Source: Photorhabdus namnaonensis (GTDB lineage: Bacteria > Pseudomonadota > Gammaproteobacteria > Enterobacterales > Enterobacteriaceae). Taken from it: DNA of 41,408 nucleotides. A program made the position numbers and the translations under genes. This document shows, piece by piece, positions 6,419 through 14,876 of this stretch. The DNA is taken from positions 142,713 to 184,120 of the forward strand of contig NZ_LOIC01000044.1 in assembly GCF_001684335.1 (NCBI RefSeq). Reading direction: 5' to 3'. Numbering within the stretch: the stretch's first letter is position 1; each line of letters begins with the position of its first letter. The notes below the pieces were generated by a model. It was not told the DNA's origin. It searched no databases and saw nothing but the letters and a program-made list of their open reading frames with translations.

Positions 6419-7912
6419 ATGAATATGTCAACACGACTGACTTCGCATATTGAAAAGAGAGTGGTGGGGTTTCCTACCGCACTGGCAAGTTCTGTCGGGG
6501 TGATTATGGCAAGCCCGGTTATTCTGACTGTGACCAGTGGTTTTGGGATTGGTGGTGATACTTTCGTACTGGCAATGCTGATCAGTTTTATCATGATGCA
6601 GGCCCAAGTGACGACATTTGCCGAGGCGGCGGCTATTTTACCTACCTCCGGCTCTGTCTATGATTATATCTCTTGTGGTATGGGGCGATTCTGGGCGATT
6701 ACCGGTGCGCTTTCGGCTTATTTAATTGTCCATATTTTTGCGGGTACAGCAGAAACGATCCTCTCCGGTATCATGGCATTAGTGAATTTTGACAGCCTAA
6801 ATACGATGGTGGAAAGTCATAACGCTTCATGGATGGTCGGCGTTGGGTTAGTGATTATGTTCGGCTTACTTAATGCGTTGGGTATTGAAGCGTTTGGTAA
6901 AGTCGAAATTGTGCTGACATTCTGCATGTGGAGTACTTTGGTTATTTTCAGTATTTGCGGATTATTAATGCCGTTTGCTGTGCCGCTGGAGAGTTGGTTT
7001 GGTGAAGGGCTTAATCTGAGCGATCCCTTGGCGGTACTGAGCTTGGTAGGTATGGCGATGTTTATGTTTGTCGGCTGTGAGTTGGTGACGCCAATGGCGC
7101 CTGAAATTAAAAATTCTGCCAAAGTTCTTCCACGAGCAATGATAACCGGCCTGTGTGGGGTGGCTTTATGTATGGGGCTATATGGCGCGTCAATCAGCCA
7201 TCAGGTAGAAAATGTGCTGGTGGATGTGGAAAATAACGTTCGCTTGCTGGAAACGCCAATGGCAATTCCCGCTTTTGCCGGTCAGGTGATGGGGGATTTT
7301 GGTAAATATTGGATTGGTATTGGGCTATTACTGGCGGGAGCGGCAACGATTAATACCCTGATGGCGGCGGTGCCGCGTATTCTCTATGGTATGGCATTGG
7401 ATGGCGCATTACCGCGTATTTTTGCTTATCTACATCCACGTTTTAAAACGCCAATATTTGGGATTTTGGTTGCGGTAATGATCCCCTGTTTACATACCTT
7501 TATTATTCAAGGTGATTTGAACCGGATTATGCCTTTGGTATTAGCCGCTGTATGTGCCTGGTGCGTCGCTTATTTGCTGGTGACATGTTCTGTGATATTG
7601 CTGCGTATCCGCAGACCTGATTTACATCGTGCTTATAAATCACCCTTTTTCCCATTACCTCAAATTGTCTCTAGTGTAGGCATTATTTTGGCGATCATTA
7701 ACATCACGCCTCCGGGAATGAATCCCGGTGATGTGTATATTCCATTCGCCATCATATTGGGTCTGACCGCTAGCTATGCCTTGTTTTGGACTCTCTGTGT
7801 ACAACGGGTGAATCCGTTTAAACCCGTACCCGTTGAGCAGGTACTTTCGCATACTTTTACTAAGGGTGAATTGCGGGAGGTGCGACTTGAGCCACTTCGC
7901 TCCCTTGATTAA
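6419..7912 (+). CDS. APC-family amino acid permease
   Basis: 497 residues with about 12 hydrophobic segments, of inner-membrane amino acid/polyamine antiporter type. The first segment (ALASSVGVIMASPVILTVTSG, about 21-41) with the following GFGIGGD, and SFIMMQAQVTTFAEAAAILP at about 56-75 match the conserved TM1-TM2 pattern of the APC superfamily. AGAATINTLMAAVPRILYGM near 307-326 and PRIFAYLHPRFKTPIFG near 333-349 are the usual loop-8 region. The substrate cannot be read from sequence. AGAGGG six to eight bases before ATG 6419 supports the start. The next gene begins inside the last 30 bases, so the two are translated together. Confidence 0.85.
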   Translation: MNMSTRLTSHIEKRVVGFPTALASSVGVIMASPVILTVTSGFGIGGDTFVLAMLISFIMMQAQVTTFAEAAAILPTSGSVYDYISCGMGRFWAITGALSAYLIVHIFAGTAETILSGIMALVNFDSLNTMVESHNASWMVGVGLVIMFGLLNALGIEAFGKVEIVLTFCMWSTLVIFSICGLLMPFAVPLESWFGEGLNLSDPLAVLSLVGMAMFMFVGCELVTPMAPEIKNSAKVLPRAMITGLCGVALCMGLYGASISHQVENVLVDVENNVRLLETPMAIPAFAGQVMGDFGKYWIGIGLLLAGAATINTLMAAVPRILYGMALDGALPRIFAYLHPRFKTPIFGILVAVMIPCLHTFIIQGDLNRIMPLVLAAVCAWCVAYLLVTCSVILLRIRRPDLHRAYKSPFFPLPQIVSSVGIILAIINITPPGMNPGDVYIPFAIILGLTASYALFWTLCVQRVNPFKPVPVEQVLSHTFTKGELREVRLEPLRSLD

Positions 7913-8483
7913 TGGTATTTGGCGGCGGTTGAATAAACCCCGCTATCCTACTGGCTATCAGGCAGGTATAACGCTAAACCGGTTGGAACAGAATTTGTCG
8001 CCTTACTGTTGTGAGCGTTTATCAGCAGAAAGTTTGCAAGTGACGTTGCCTGATGGATTGCAGATTGAAGTTTGTGAAAAGCCGAAAGCGTTGTTTCTGG
8101 CCTATATTGTCAGTTGTTGTTTTCGTTTACAGGGAATCACTTCACTCAAGGAAAAAATCGTTATTAGAGCCAAAGTGAAAGGAATATTTCGGCGAAAGAG
8201 TGTGATTTATTACTGTTGTCATGGTGCGGAATATGGACAGCCAATTATTGATTTACTCAATCAGCATCCATTAATTGGTGAAACGTTGGCAGAATTGGAT
8301 TTCCGGGATCTGATATTGAATATTCATCAAGGGAAATGGCAACTTGAAGTGGAGCATTTTGCCGCTTCCGAGGTTGTCAGCCGATTACCGGCTAGCCGTC
8401 GTTATTTGCGTTTGACTGTTGAACAGCGCCATTTGTTACTCAGTACATTGTTGATGTTTAGCCAATTCATGGGAAAGATCTAA
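7887..8483 (+). CDS. Conserved protein of unknown function coupled to the permease
   Basis: 198 residues from TTG 7887, chosen because GGGAGG (7875-7880) lies six bases upstream. This start is 26 bases inside the permease gene, so the pair is an operon. The protein is soluble-looking, rich in Cys (IVSCCFRLQ, IYYCCHGAEYG) and basic, without signal peptide or membrane helix. It resembles what I recall as the DUF3156 family found beside APC permeases, but I could not verify that. It may be an accessory to the transporter or an enzyme acting on its substrate. Confidence 0.65.
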   Translation: MSHFAPLINGIWRRLNKPRYPTGYQAGITLNRLEQNLSPYCCERLSAESLQVTLPDGLQIEVCEKPKALFLAYIVSCCFRLQGITSLKEKIVIRAKVKGIFRRKSVIYYCCHGAEYGQPIIDLLNQHPLIGETLAELDFRDLILNIHQGKWQLEVEHFAASEVVSRLPASRRYLRLTVEQRHLLLSTLLMFSQFMGKI

Positions 8484-8495
8484 TATTTTCGCCTG

Positions 8496-8609
8496 CTATA
8501 CTGTAAACTCTACCAAAATAAAAGGGTTTGGAATTTTATTTCCAACTCTTTCGATCAAACCGAAAATGCGTCCCGGGCTCTTATTTACAGGGGGAGTTGT
8601 TTCACTCAT
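8496..8609 (-). pseudogene. abgT: abgT relic: first ~32 codons of p-aminobenzoyl-glutamate transporter
   Basis: A 37-codon minus-strand ORF starts ATG 8609 with AAAGGA well placed upstream. Its product includes GRIFGLIERVGNKIPNPFIL, closely matching the N-terminus of E. coli AbgT as I remember it (GKLYGWVERIGNKVPHPFLL). It then breaks into VEFTV and a stop, just where the first membrane helix should begin. It lies about 100 bases downstream of the abgB relic on the same strand, as in an abgABT operon. The large remainder of the transporter is gone; the deletion end abuts the 3' end of the gene at 7887-8483. Confidence 0.75.
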
Positions 8610-8662
8610 GTTTTTTCCTTTGTGTTTGCTGTCGTTATTATTTTTTAATTATGTAAATGACT

Positions 8663-8700
8663 GAATACTGGTCTGCCTGTTATAGGCAAGCCAGTATTTA
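8663..8700. terminator. Hairpin downstream of the abgB relic
   Basis: AATACTGG/CCAGTATT arms enclose GCCT/AGGC. There is no immediate T-run on either strand, so it may be an intercistronic hairpin between abgB and abgT and not a true terminator. Confidence 0.45.
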
Positions 8701-8711
8701 TCGGAGCAAAG

Positions 8712-9428
8712 TTACTTCAAAGGTGATGGTTTAACATCGGGTGGAATGGGGCTCTGATAGGGATTTTTATCCCTCTGGTGTTTGAACTCTGATTGAACTT
8801 CTGATAGCAGAGCCGGGTCTGTTAATAATTCAAGCGCGGTAGCGGCCATAATTTTCCCGGCAAGACACATCCCTTTGTGAGCAATGGATGAACGTCCTTG
8901 TGCGACTAGTTGCCAAGTATGCAGTGGTGTGCCAAAGGCAAAGCAGGGGCTGAAACATTGGGCGGTTGGTGTTACCCAGCTAACATCTCCAACATCGGTA
9001 GAGGCATATATTAACTCCTGCGATTCTATATAAGGCAAGACTTCATCTGTCAGTGCTTTTTCCCCTTGTCGCTCACTCCAGCGTTTACCCTCTTCACCCG
9101 CTATCTGAGTTGCATTGAATTTGACATTGCGTAAATCATCTTTTGTCAGTGTTTGATGGATTTTTTCGGCAAATTGGCGTTCTTCATCAGTGTATTCAGA
9201 AATACCAAAAGCTTGAACATATTGATACATCGCTCTTTCCATCGTGCGGTTAGGAACATAATTTGAACACGCTGTGTTAAAGCGAATATTCAATTGCGTA
9301 CCGGTCATTAAGGCGGCACCTTTAGCGATATCAATAACTCGTTGATAAATATCTTGAGCCTGATCCCGTTGCGGAGCGCGAACAAGGTATAAAACTTCGG
9401 CATCAGCCTGTACAACGTTAGGTGACAT
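8712..9428 (-). pseudogene. abgB: abgB relic: C-terminal half of p-aminobenzoyl-glutamate hydrolase subunit B
   Basis: The 238-codon frame begins SPNVVQADAEVLYLVRAP and contains CSNYVPNRTMERAMYQ, ASTDVGDVSWVTPTAQCFSP and GTPLHTWQLVAQGRSSIAHK, all typical of the C-terminal half of AbgB (M20 peptidase family). E. coli AbgB is about 480 residues, so roughly half is missing, including most metal ligands of the first lobe. ATG 9428 is an internal Met with no ribosome site. AbgA-AbgB cleaves p-aminobenzoyl-glutamate imported by AbgT. No abgA is seen. The retained part has no internal stop, so the truncation looks fairly recent. Confidence 0.8.
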
Positions 9429-9696
9429 ACCGGTCCTTAATCGGTTGGTGGTTAAGATAGAGTAGTAGGAAGGTAAATCGTATACTTATGCATCGAATTA
9501 AGATAGAGATCACAGATACTCGAATAAATTTAATGAAATCTTTTATCGAATTATTGTTGTTCAATCTATACTGGATAAGTAGAAAAAATAATAGATAGAA
9601 GAATTAAATGGCAATGCCCGGCAACAGGGTAGGGAATTGTCATGCCTTTGAAAATCGATTTACCTAGAATTAATTCTATTTCGGAGGAAATTGTTA

Positions 9697-11142
9697 ATGT
9701 CTAAGACCGGTGAGGAATATATTGAAAGTTTGCGTGATGGAAGAACCATTTTTCTGAATGGAGAAAAGATCACTAATCATGTGGATCACCCTGCTTTTCG
9801 GAATGCAATTAGGACTGTCGCTTCACTTTATGATTATCAGGCAGAACACGCTGATCGGATGACGTTCGAAACTCCTGGGGGTAAGCGTGTTGGTTTATAT
9901 TGGGAACTTCCTACTACCCGAGAGAAATTAATTGCCAGAGGTGAGGCGGCGTATGCTTGGGCAAGGCAGAGTTGTGGTTGGTTAGGTAGAAGCCCAGATC
10001 ATGTTTCTGCTGCCTTTACTGGAATGATGACTCATTTGGAAGTATTTGAGGAATATTCTAAGGATAGGGCAGAGGCGTTAAAAAATTACTATTCATATGC
10101 CCGTGATAAAGATATTTATTTGGCTTTCACATTAATCAATCCACAAGGTGATCGATCTAAAACGCCCAGTGAACATGTAAAAAACGTATTTCATACTCTC
10201 GGTGTATTGGAAGAAAAACCGCAAGGCATCATTGTTCGTGGAGCAAAGATGTTAGGAACAGCGGCTGTCCTTGCAGAAGAAGTTGTTGTTGGTGTGTTCA
10301 ATCCACTCAAAGAGGGCGTTGATGATAAATATGCGGTGTCTTTTGCATTACCGTTGAATACAAAGGGAATAAAAATTCTTTCCAGAAAATCTTATGAAAT
10401 AGGCAGCAATAAATTTGATTCCCCTTTAGCCCATCAATTTGACGAAAATGATGCGGTAATTTATTTCGACGATGTTTTTGTTCCGTGGGAAAGAGTATTT
10501 GTTTATAAAAATACGGAGATGTGTCGCCAGCAATTTCTGGCAACTGGCGCTGACGTTTTAATGGATGTTCAGGGTATGGCTCGGTATGCCGTTAAATTAC
10601 ATTTCTTAACGGGTTTGGCTCATCAACTTACCGAAGCTACCGGCGTTAATGAATTTCCGGCTGTTCGTGAATCGTTAGCCGAGCTTGCTTGTTATGCTAC
10701 TAATATTGAAGGGCTGTTTCGTGGTTTGATCCACAATCCTGATCGGCATAATGAATATTATATTCCCAATCGATCACAACTGTATGCTTGCCAGGTTTTA
10801 TTGCAGTCAACTTATCCAAAGGTGATAGAAAGCATCAGAAAACTCTCAGGTGGTGGTGTGATTATGTTACCGTCAAATTATATTGATTTAGCAAATCCAG
10901 AAATTCGTGATTTAATAGAAAAAACACAATATTCAACTTTACTGGCCCCCATTGAACGAGTGAAATTATTGAAGTTAGTGTGGGATGCGATCGGTTCTGA
11001 ATTTGCATCACGTCATACTCAATATGAAATGTTCTATTCAGGCGCGCCTTTTATTGCTCTGTCTCGTGTTTATGAAAAATATGATTGGGATTTTGCTAAA
11101 AGTATGAGCCGAGGGATTTTAGATTCTATGGATGTGAGTTAA
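9697..11142 (+). CDS. HpaB/PvcC-type FADH2-dependent phenol monooxygenase
   Basis: 481 residues from ATG 9697; GGAGG at 9683-9687 is nine bases upstream, whereas TTG 9691 would be too close. The protein follows the 4-hydroxyphenylacetate 3-monooxygenase large-subunit pattern: TGEEYIESLRDGR at the N-terminus, GWLGRSPDHVSAAFTGMMTH near 93-112 (conserved RSPDH), RGAKMLGTAAVLAEE near 185-199 and VYFDD-like IYFDDVFVPWERVF near 255-268. Such enzymes hydroxylate a phenolic ring using FADH2 from a separate reductase. No reductase gene is adjacent, so a general flavin reductase must serve. It stands alone between two terminator-like features; a role in secondary metabolism (tyrosine-derived products, compare PvcC and SgcC) is more likely than 4-HPA catabolism, as no other hpa gene is present. 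Confidence 0.82.
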   Translation: MSKTGEEYIESLRDGRTIFLNGEKITNHVDHPAFRNAIRTVASLYDYQAEHADRMTFETPGGKRVGLYWELPTTREKLIARGEAAYAWARQSCGWLGRSPDHVSAAFTGMMTHLEVFEEYSKDRAEALKNYYSYARDKDIYLAFTLINPQGDRSKTPSEHVKNVFHTLGVLEEKPQGIIVRGAKMLGTAAVLAEEVVVGVFNPLKEGVDDKYAVSFALPLNTKGIKILSRKSYEIGSNKFDSPLAHQFDENDAVIYFDDVFVPWERVFVYKNTEMCRQQFLATGADVLMDVQGMARYAVKLHFLTGLAHQLTEATGVNEFPAVRESLAELACYATNIEGLFRGLIHNPDRHNEYYIPNRSQLYACQVLLQSTYPKVIESIRKLSGGGVIMLPSNYIDLANPEIRDLIEKTQYSTLLAPIERVKLLKLVWDAIGSEFASRHTQYEMFYSGAPFIALSRVYEKYDWDFAKSMSRGILDSMDVS

Positions 11143-11200
11143 ATTCTGTATTTAATTCAGATGCAGCTAACTCGTTTTATTTTTATAAAATTTGACGATG

Positions 11201-11225
11201 CGGGATAGATTATATCCCGTATTAT
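11201..11225 (+). terminator. Probable terminator of the HpaB-like gene
   Basis: CGGGATA, loop GATTA, TATCCCG (perfect 7-bp stem) followed by TATTATTTGTTAC. The T-run is broken, so termination may be partial. Confidence 0.6.
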
Positions 11226-11466
11226 TTGTTACTTAATCTTTTGAAAGATAGGATGGTTCGACTAATATCATATCAAGATATTGAATTATTTATGTATCCA
11301 TCCATAAATTATTTCGTCTTGTTAAAGAATTATTTTAATGAAAGTTAACACACAATTTATGCTATTAATAATAGTAATTGTTCTTATTATCAAATAAGAA
11401 CTTAGTGCATGATTTGCCGTGTTAGAAAATTGGATACTAATAATTAACAATCAAGAAGAGAGAAAA
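11226..11466. promoter_or_regulatory. Upstream region of the Fes-like esterase with an 8-bp inverted repeat and weak Fur-like match
   Basis: TTCTTATT (11381-11388) and AATAAGAA (11393-11400) are perfect arms around ATCA. The 19 bases at 11373-11391 match the Fur consensus at 12 of 19 positions, which is weak. An iron-controlled promoter would fit the gene, but the palindrome could also bind another repressor. Confidence 0.35.
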
Positions 11467-13035
11467 ATGAAAATAAACATAATGATATGTGCTCTTATGG
11501 CTTCCTTTAATGTCTTTGCTTCTCCGTGTCACCAAATAAAATTTCAGCAAGATCAGCAAGCAATAACCGGGAATTTTAATTCTCAGGGGAGATCGTGTAT
11601 TGAATTTAAAATTCAGGCTGAACATTATGTAAAGGGATCGGCATTGGGTATGCAAAAATTGGTGGTGCAGAAGGGTAATCAACAACATATTCGCACGCTT
11701 TTTACTGATGGCCCGGTGGATGCCCGTCAGTCAATTGGATTTACCGTTCCTCAGGCAGGAAAATATCGGTTGTCAGCCAAGGGCAAGGCGGGAGAACCGT
11801 GGCAGCTTACGTTGTCATTTCCACCTTATATTCCCAAGGATGATGATGATGGACAGCTACCAGAGAGCCCGCGTCTGAAACAACTCCAAACTGAAGTCGC
11901 ACAAGGAAAAGGTACTCATGCCTTCTGGCGGGAAATAACCCGCAAGGGTGCGCCGTTGATTGAAGATTATGATGATAAGCATAAGCGAGTCACTTTCTTG
12001 TGGCGTGGAGCAAAAGCGAATGTCTTTATTTTTGGTGCACCGAGTGGTGATCATGATCCAATGTCACATTTGGCGGGTACTGATGTTTGGTTTCGTAGCT
12101 ATATCGTTCCGTCAGATACCTTGATGCAATATAAATTGGCGCCGGATTTGCCGCGGGTTGAAGGCACGGCTGACGAACAGCGTAGGTCGATTTTGGTAAC
12201 GGCGCAGGCCGATCCATTAAATAAAAATGTAGTGCCGACTTTATCCGAAGATGTGTTTAACCATGATTCATTGCTGGCATTAAGGCCAACCTTATGTGAT
12301 ATCGCACAATTCAAACAATCGCCTTTTCAGGGAGCGACTAAACTTCATCAGCTTGAGAGTAAGATTCTGGGTAATAGTCGAGAAATTGCGATTTATCAAC
12401 CGGTTACTCCGATGAAACAGCCTGCTATGTTGGTGCTGTTTGATGGGAAGATTTACCGTAAGCAGTACTATATTGATAGATTTTTCGATTCCCTGATTGA
12501 ACAGGGCGAGATTCCACCTATGTATGTGGTGTTTATTGATAGCCTAGATAGTGTACGTCGGGGTCAGGAATTGCCGCCCAATCCTAATTTTGCTGAATTT
12601 ATGGCGAGTGAATTGATGCCGTGGCTGGCCGGTCAGGGTATTAAAGCTCCGGCGGAACGTACCATTATTTCAGGTTCCAGCTATGGTGGATTGGCATCTT
12701 CATGGGTAGCGTTTAATCATCCTGAGTTGTTTGGCAATGTTCTCAGTATGTCTGGTTCATATTGGTGGGCGCCGCAGGGAGAAAAGCCTGAATGGTTGAT
12801 CCGCGAGTTTGCTAAAGCGGAGAAAAAACCGCTGCGTTTCTATTTACAAGCGGGATTGTTTGAAATTAATCGCGGGGAATTGGAGGGCATTTTATATAAT
12901 AACCGTCGCCTGAAAGAGACGTTATTACAGAAAGGTTATCCAGTTGAATCCAGTGAAGTTTCTAGTGGTCATAACTATATTTCGTGGTGTGAAACCTTGT
13001 ACCACGGAACCCGGTCGTTGGTAGCGAAATGGTGA
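11467..13035 (+). CDS. Exported Fes-like siderophore esterase
   Basis: 522 residues from ATG 11467 (AAGAAGAGAG upstream; the TTG/GTG starts further up lack a site). MKINIMICALMASFNVFA is a Sec signal peptide with cleavage after VFA, so the enzyme is periplasmic or lipid-free exported. The N-terminal half, with TFLWRGAKANVFIFGAP near 178-194 and SHLAGTDVWFRSY near 202-214, matches the enterochelin-esterase N-terminal domain. The C-terminal half is the alpha/beta hydrolase: LFDGKIYRKQYYIDRFFDSL, then IDSLDSVRR, the nucleophile motif SGSSYGGLA and catalytic-His region SGHNYISW. E. coli Fes is cytoplasmic, so this exported version would cleave the ferric siderophore outside the inner membrane, as proposed for IroE. 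No siderophore genes are next to it. Confidence 0.82.
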   Translation: MKINIMICALMASFNVFASPCHQIKFQQDQQAITGNFNSQGRSCIEFKIQAEHYVKGSALGMQKLVVQKGNQQHIRTLFTDGPVDARQSIGFTVPQAGKYRLSAKGKAGEPWQLTLSFPPYIPKDDDDGQLPESPRLKQLQTEVAQGKGTHAFWREITRKGAPLIEDYDDKHKRVTFLWRGAKANVFIFGAPSGDHDPMSHLAGTDVWFRSYIVPSDTLMQYKLAPDLPRVEGTADEQRRSILVTAQADPLNKNVVPTLSEDVFNHDSLLALRPTLCDIAQFKQSPFQGATKLHQLESKILGNSREIAIYQPVTPMKQPAMLVLFDGKIYRKQYYIDRFFDSLIEQGEIPPMYVVFIDSLDSVRRGQELPPNPNFAEFMASELMPWLAGQGIKAPAERTIISGSSYGGLASSWVAFNHPELFGNVLSMSGSYWWAPQGEKPEWLIREFAKAEKKPLRFYLQAGLFEINRGELEGILYNNRRLKETLLQKGYPVESSEVSSGHNYISWCETLYHGTRSLVAKW

Positions 13036-13048
13036 ATTAATTTATTTT

Positions 13049-13067
13049 CTTCACATAATTGTCACAT
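13049..13067 (+). promoter_or_regulatory. Candidate Pho box upstream of phoA
   Basis: CTTCACATAATTGTCACAT contains TCACAT twice with an 11-base period, the geometry of a PhoB dimer site, and TTGTCAC as in the E. coli phoA box. The match to CTGTCATAWAWCTGTCAY is only moderate. Confidence 0.45.
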
Positions 13068-13138
13068 AGCTTATTTAGTATCCCTTTATCAGATAACGAT
13101 GATTTTTATTCCGATTACGTTTTAATAAGGAAACCTTA

Positions 13139-14581
13139 ATGTCGAACAAGTATACGAAAAGTTTGGTTGCGGTTATGGTCTCAGCTTTAATTTCAGGTGT
13201 CAGCTTACCGGTGTTGGCGGCTGGTGATCAGAATGTCGATCAAATTATGGCGGAAGGTCGGGCAGTAAAAGGTAATATTACGGAATTTGGCGGTGCTCGC
13301 CGTATGACTCAAAACCAGACTGAGGCATTAAAAGCAGCGATAAATAACCATAAAGCTAAGAACGTTATTCTGTTTATTGGTGATGGTATGGGGGATTCTG
13401 AGATCACTATTGCCCGTAACTATGCGGAAGGCGCGGGTGGATTTTTCAAAGGGATTGATGCTTTGCCATTTACCGGCCAATACACTCACTATTCTCTGGA
13501 TAAAAAGAGTCGTAAACCCAACTATGCGACTGATTCAGCCGCTTCTGCCACAGCCTGGGCTTCTGGTGTAAAAACCTATAATGGCGCGTTAGGTGTTGAT
13601 GTGTTTGGCAGAGATCACCAAACCCTGCTTGAGTTGGCAAAAGCGAATGGCAAAGCAACGGGTAACGTAACGACGGCTAGGATACAGGATGCAACGCCGG
13701 CAGCGCTTTATGCGCATGTCACTCACCGTGATTGCTATGGCCCGCAGGAGACGATAGAAAAATGCCCAACCAATGCGCTAGAAAATGGCGGGCGGGGTTC
13801 CATTACAGAGCAATTATTAGTGGCTCGTGCTGATGTCACATTAGGTGGAGGCGCTAAGATTTTTGCTCAGAAATCGGTTGCCGGTGCTGGCAAGGATAAA
13901 ACGCTGGAACAGCAGGCACAGGAACAGGGTTATCAGTTGGTTAGGGATGCTAAGTCATTGGCATCCGTTACTGGAGCGAATCAGAAAAAACCGTTGTTGG
14001 GCTTGTTCCATGAAGACAATATGGACATTGCTTGGGAAGGACCTAAAGCCGTTTATCACGGTAATATTGATAATCCCCCAGTGACATGTAAAGTCAACTC
14101 GAAACGGAATCCTGATGTGCCGACGTTGGCACAGATGACGGAGAAAGCCATTGATCTGTTAAAAGAGAATAAAAAAGGTTTCTTCTTACAAGTGGAGAGC
14201 GCTTCTATTGATAAGCAGGATCACAAAGCTAATCCTTGTGGGCAGATTGGTGAAACTGTCGCATTGGATGAGGCGGTACAAGTTGGCTTGAAATATGCGC
14301 GTAAGCACGGTGATACATTAGTGATTGTCACCGCTGATCATGCTCACTCCAGCCAGATTATTGAAGCGCATATAAAATCTCCGGGGCTGACTCAGGCATT
14401 AATCACTAAAGATGGTTCGGTGATGGCGGTAAATTATGGTACTTCTGAGGGCAAGGAACAGGAACATACTGGCACTCAACTCCGGGTGGCTGCTTATGGT
14501 CCTCAGGCAGCCAATGTTGTGGGGCTGACTGACCAGACAGATCTGTTCTTCACGATACGCGATGCGATGCAGTTAAAGTAA
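13139..14581 (+). CDS. phoA: Alkaline phosphatase
   Basis: 480 residues, similar to E. coli PhoA (471). A Sec signal ([20 protein letters not shown], cleavage after VLAA) sends it to the periplasm. [20 protein letters not shown] carries the first metal-binding Asp; [20 protein letters not shown] carries the nucleophilic Ser within DSAAS and the following structural residues; the active-site Arg expected in this block is not at the E. coli position as far as I can see by eye. [11 protein letters not shown] and QEHTGTQ supply the metal His/Asp ligands. Two Cys pairs ([13 protein letters not shown] and VTCK/NPCG) match the E. coli disulfides. AAGGAAACC lies before ATG 13139. It is followed by a strong terminator and is monocistronic. 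Confidence 0.93.
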   Translation: MSNKYTKSLVAVMVSALISGVSLPVLAAGDQNVDQIMAEGRAVKGNITEFGGARRMTQNQTEALKAAINNHKAKNVILFIGDGMGDSEITIARNYAEGAGGFFKGIDALPFTGQYTHYSLDKKSRKPNYATDSAASATAWASGVKTYNGALGVDVFGRDHQTLLELAKANGKATGNVTTARIQDATPAALYAHVTHRDCYGPQETIEKCPTNALENGGRGSITEQLLVARADVTLGGGAKIFAQKSVAGAGKDKTLEQQAQEQGYQLVRDAKSLASVTGANQKKPLLGLFHEDNMDIAWEGPKAVYHGNIDNPPVTCKVNSKRNPDVPTLAQMTEKAIDLLKENKKGFFLQVESASIDKQDHKANPCGQIGETVALDEAVQVGLKYARKHGDTLVIVTADHAHSSQIIEAHIKSPGLTQALITKDGSVMAVNYGTSEGKEQEHTGTQLRVAAYGPQAANVVGLTDQTDLFFTIRDAMQLK

Positions 14582-14609
14582 TTATTGTGCGTGGTTGAGA
14601 AATAAAGAG

Positions 14610-14646
14610 TTAAGGCCGGATAGCACATCCGGCCTTAATTTTTTTG
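14610..14646 (+). terminator. Rho-independent terminator of phoA
   Basis: TTAAGGCCGGAT, loop AGCAC, ATCCGGCCTTAA and then a run of seven T. This is the strongest terminator in the window. Confidence 0.9.
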
Positions 14647-14816
14647 TTCTTTTTAGCGAAATCCGCCGTAAACCCTCGCCCAATGCGAGGCTGTCGAGGA
14701 GCCAGTCTGAAAATGCGCTCTTGTCAGCCGCCGAGACACGGCGAATACCCCAAAATTCGAGAATCTCCTTCCGGTGCCGTGTTCCTGTTCGTCCCAGCCA
14801 GACGACTTATTGTGAC
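14645..14816 (-). pseudogene. Fragment of a Tn3-family transposase N-terminal region (DUF4158-like)
   Basis: One minus-strand frame is open for about 57 codons and reads GRTGTRHRKEILEFWGIRRV followed by SAADKSAFSDWLLDSLALGE. The pattern Arg-x-x-His-Arg-x-x-Ile-x-x-x-x-Gly followed by Asp and Trp-Leu is that of the DUF4158 domain at the start of Tn3-family transposases. A TAA precedes the fragment and the phoA terminator truncates the other end. It is locally richer in G+C than its surroundings. It has no start and is not expressed as a protein; the identification is from pattern memory only. Confidence 0.45.
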
Positions 14817-14826
14817 TATTGCATGA

Positions 14827-14864
14827 TGTGTAACATTGTCGTATGCTATTACACACCATGTAAT
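14827..14864 (+). promoter_or_regulatory. higBA promoter with overlapping inverted repeat
   Basis: TTGTCG (14836-14841) and TGTAAT (14859-14864) are 17 bases apart. TGTGTAA (14827-14833) and TTACACA (14849-14855) are perfect inverted arms covering the -35 box and spacer, a natural HigA operator. Confidence 0.6.
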
Positions 14865-14876
14865 ACGGATAGGACG

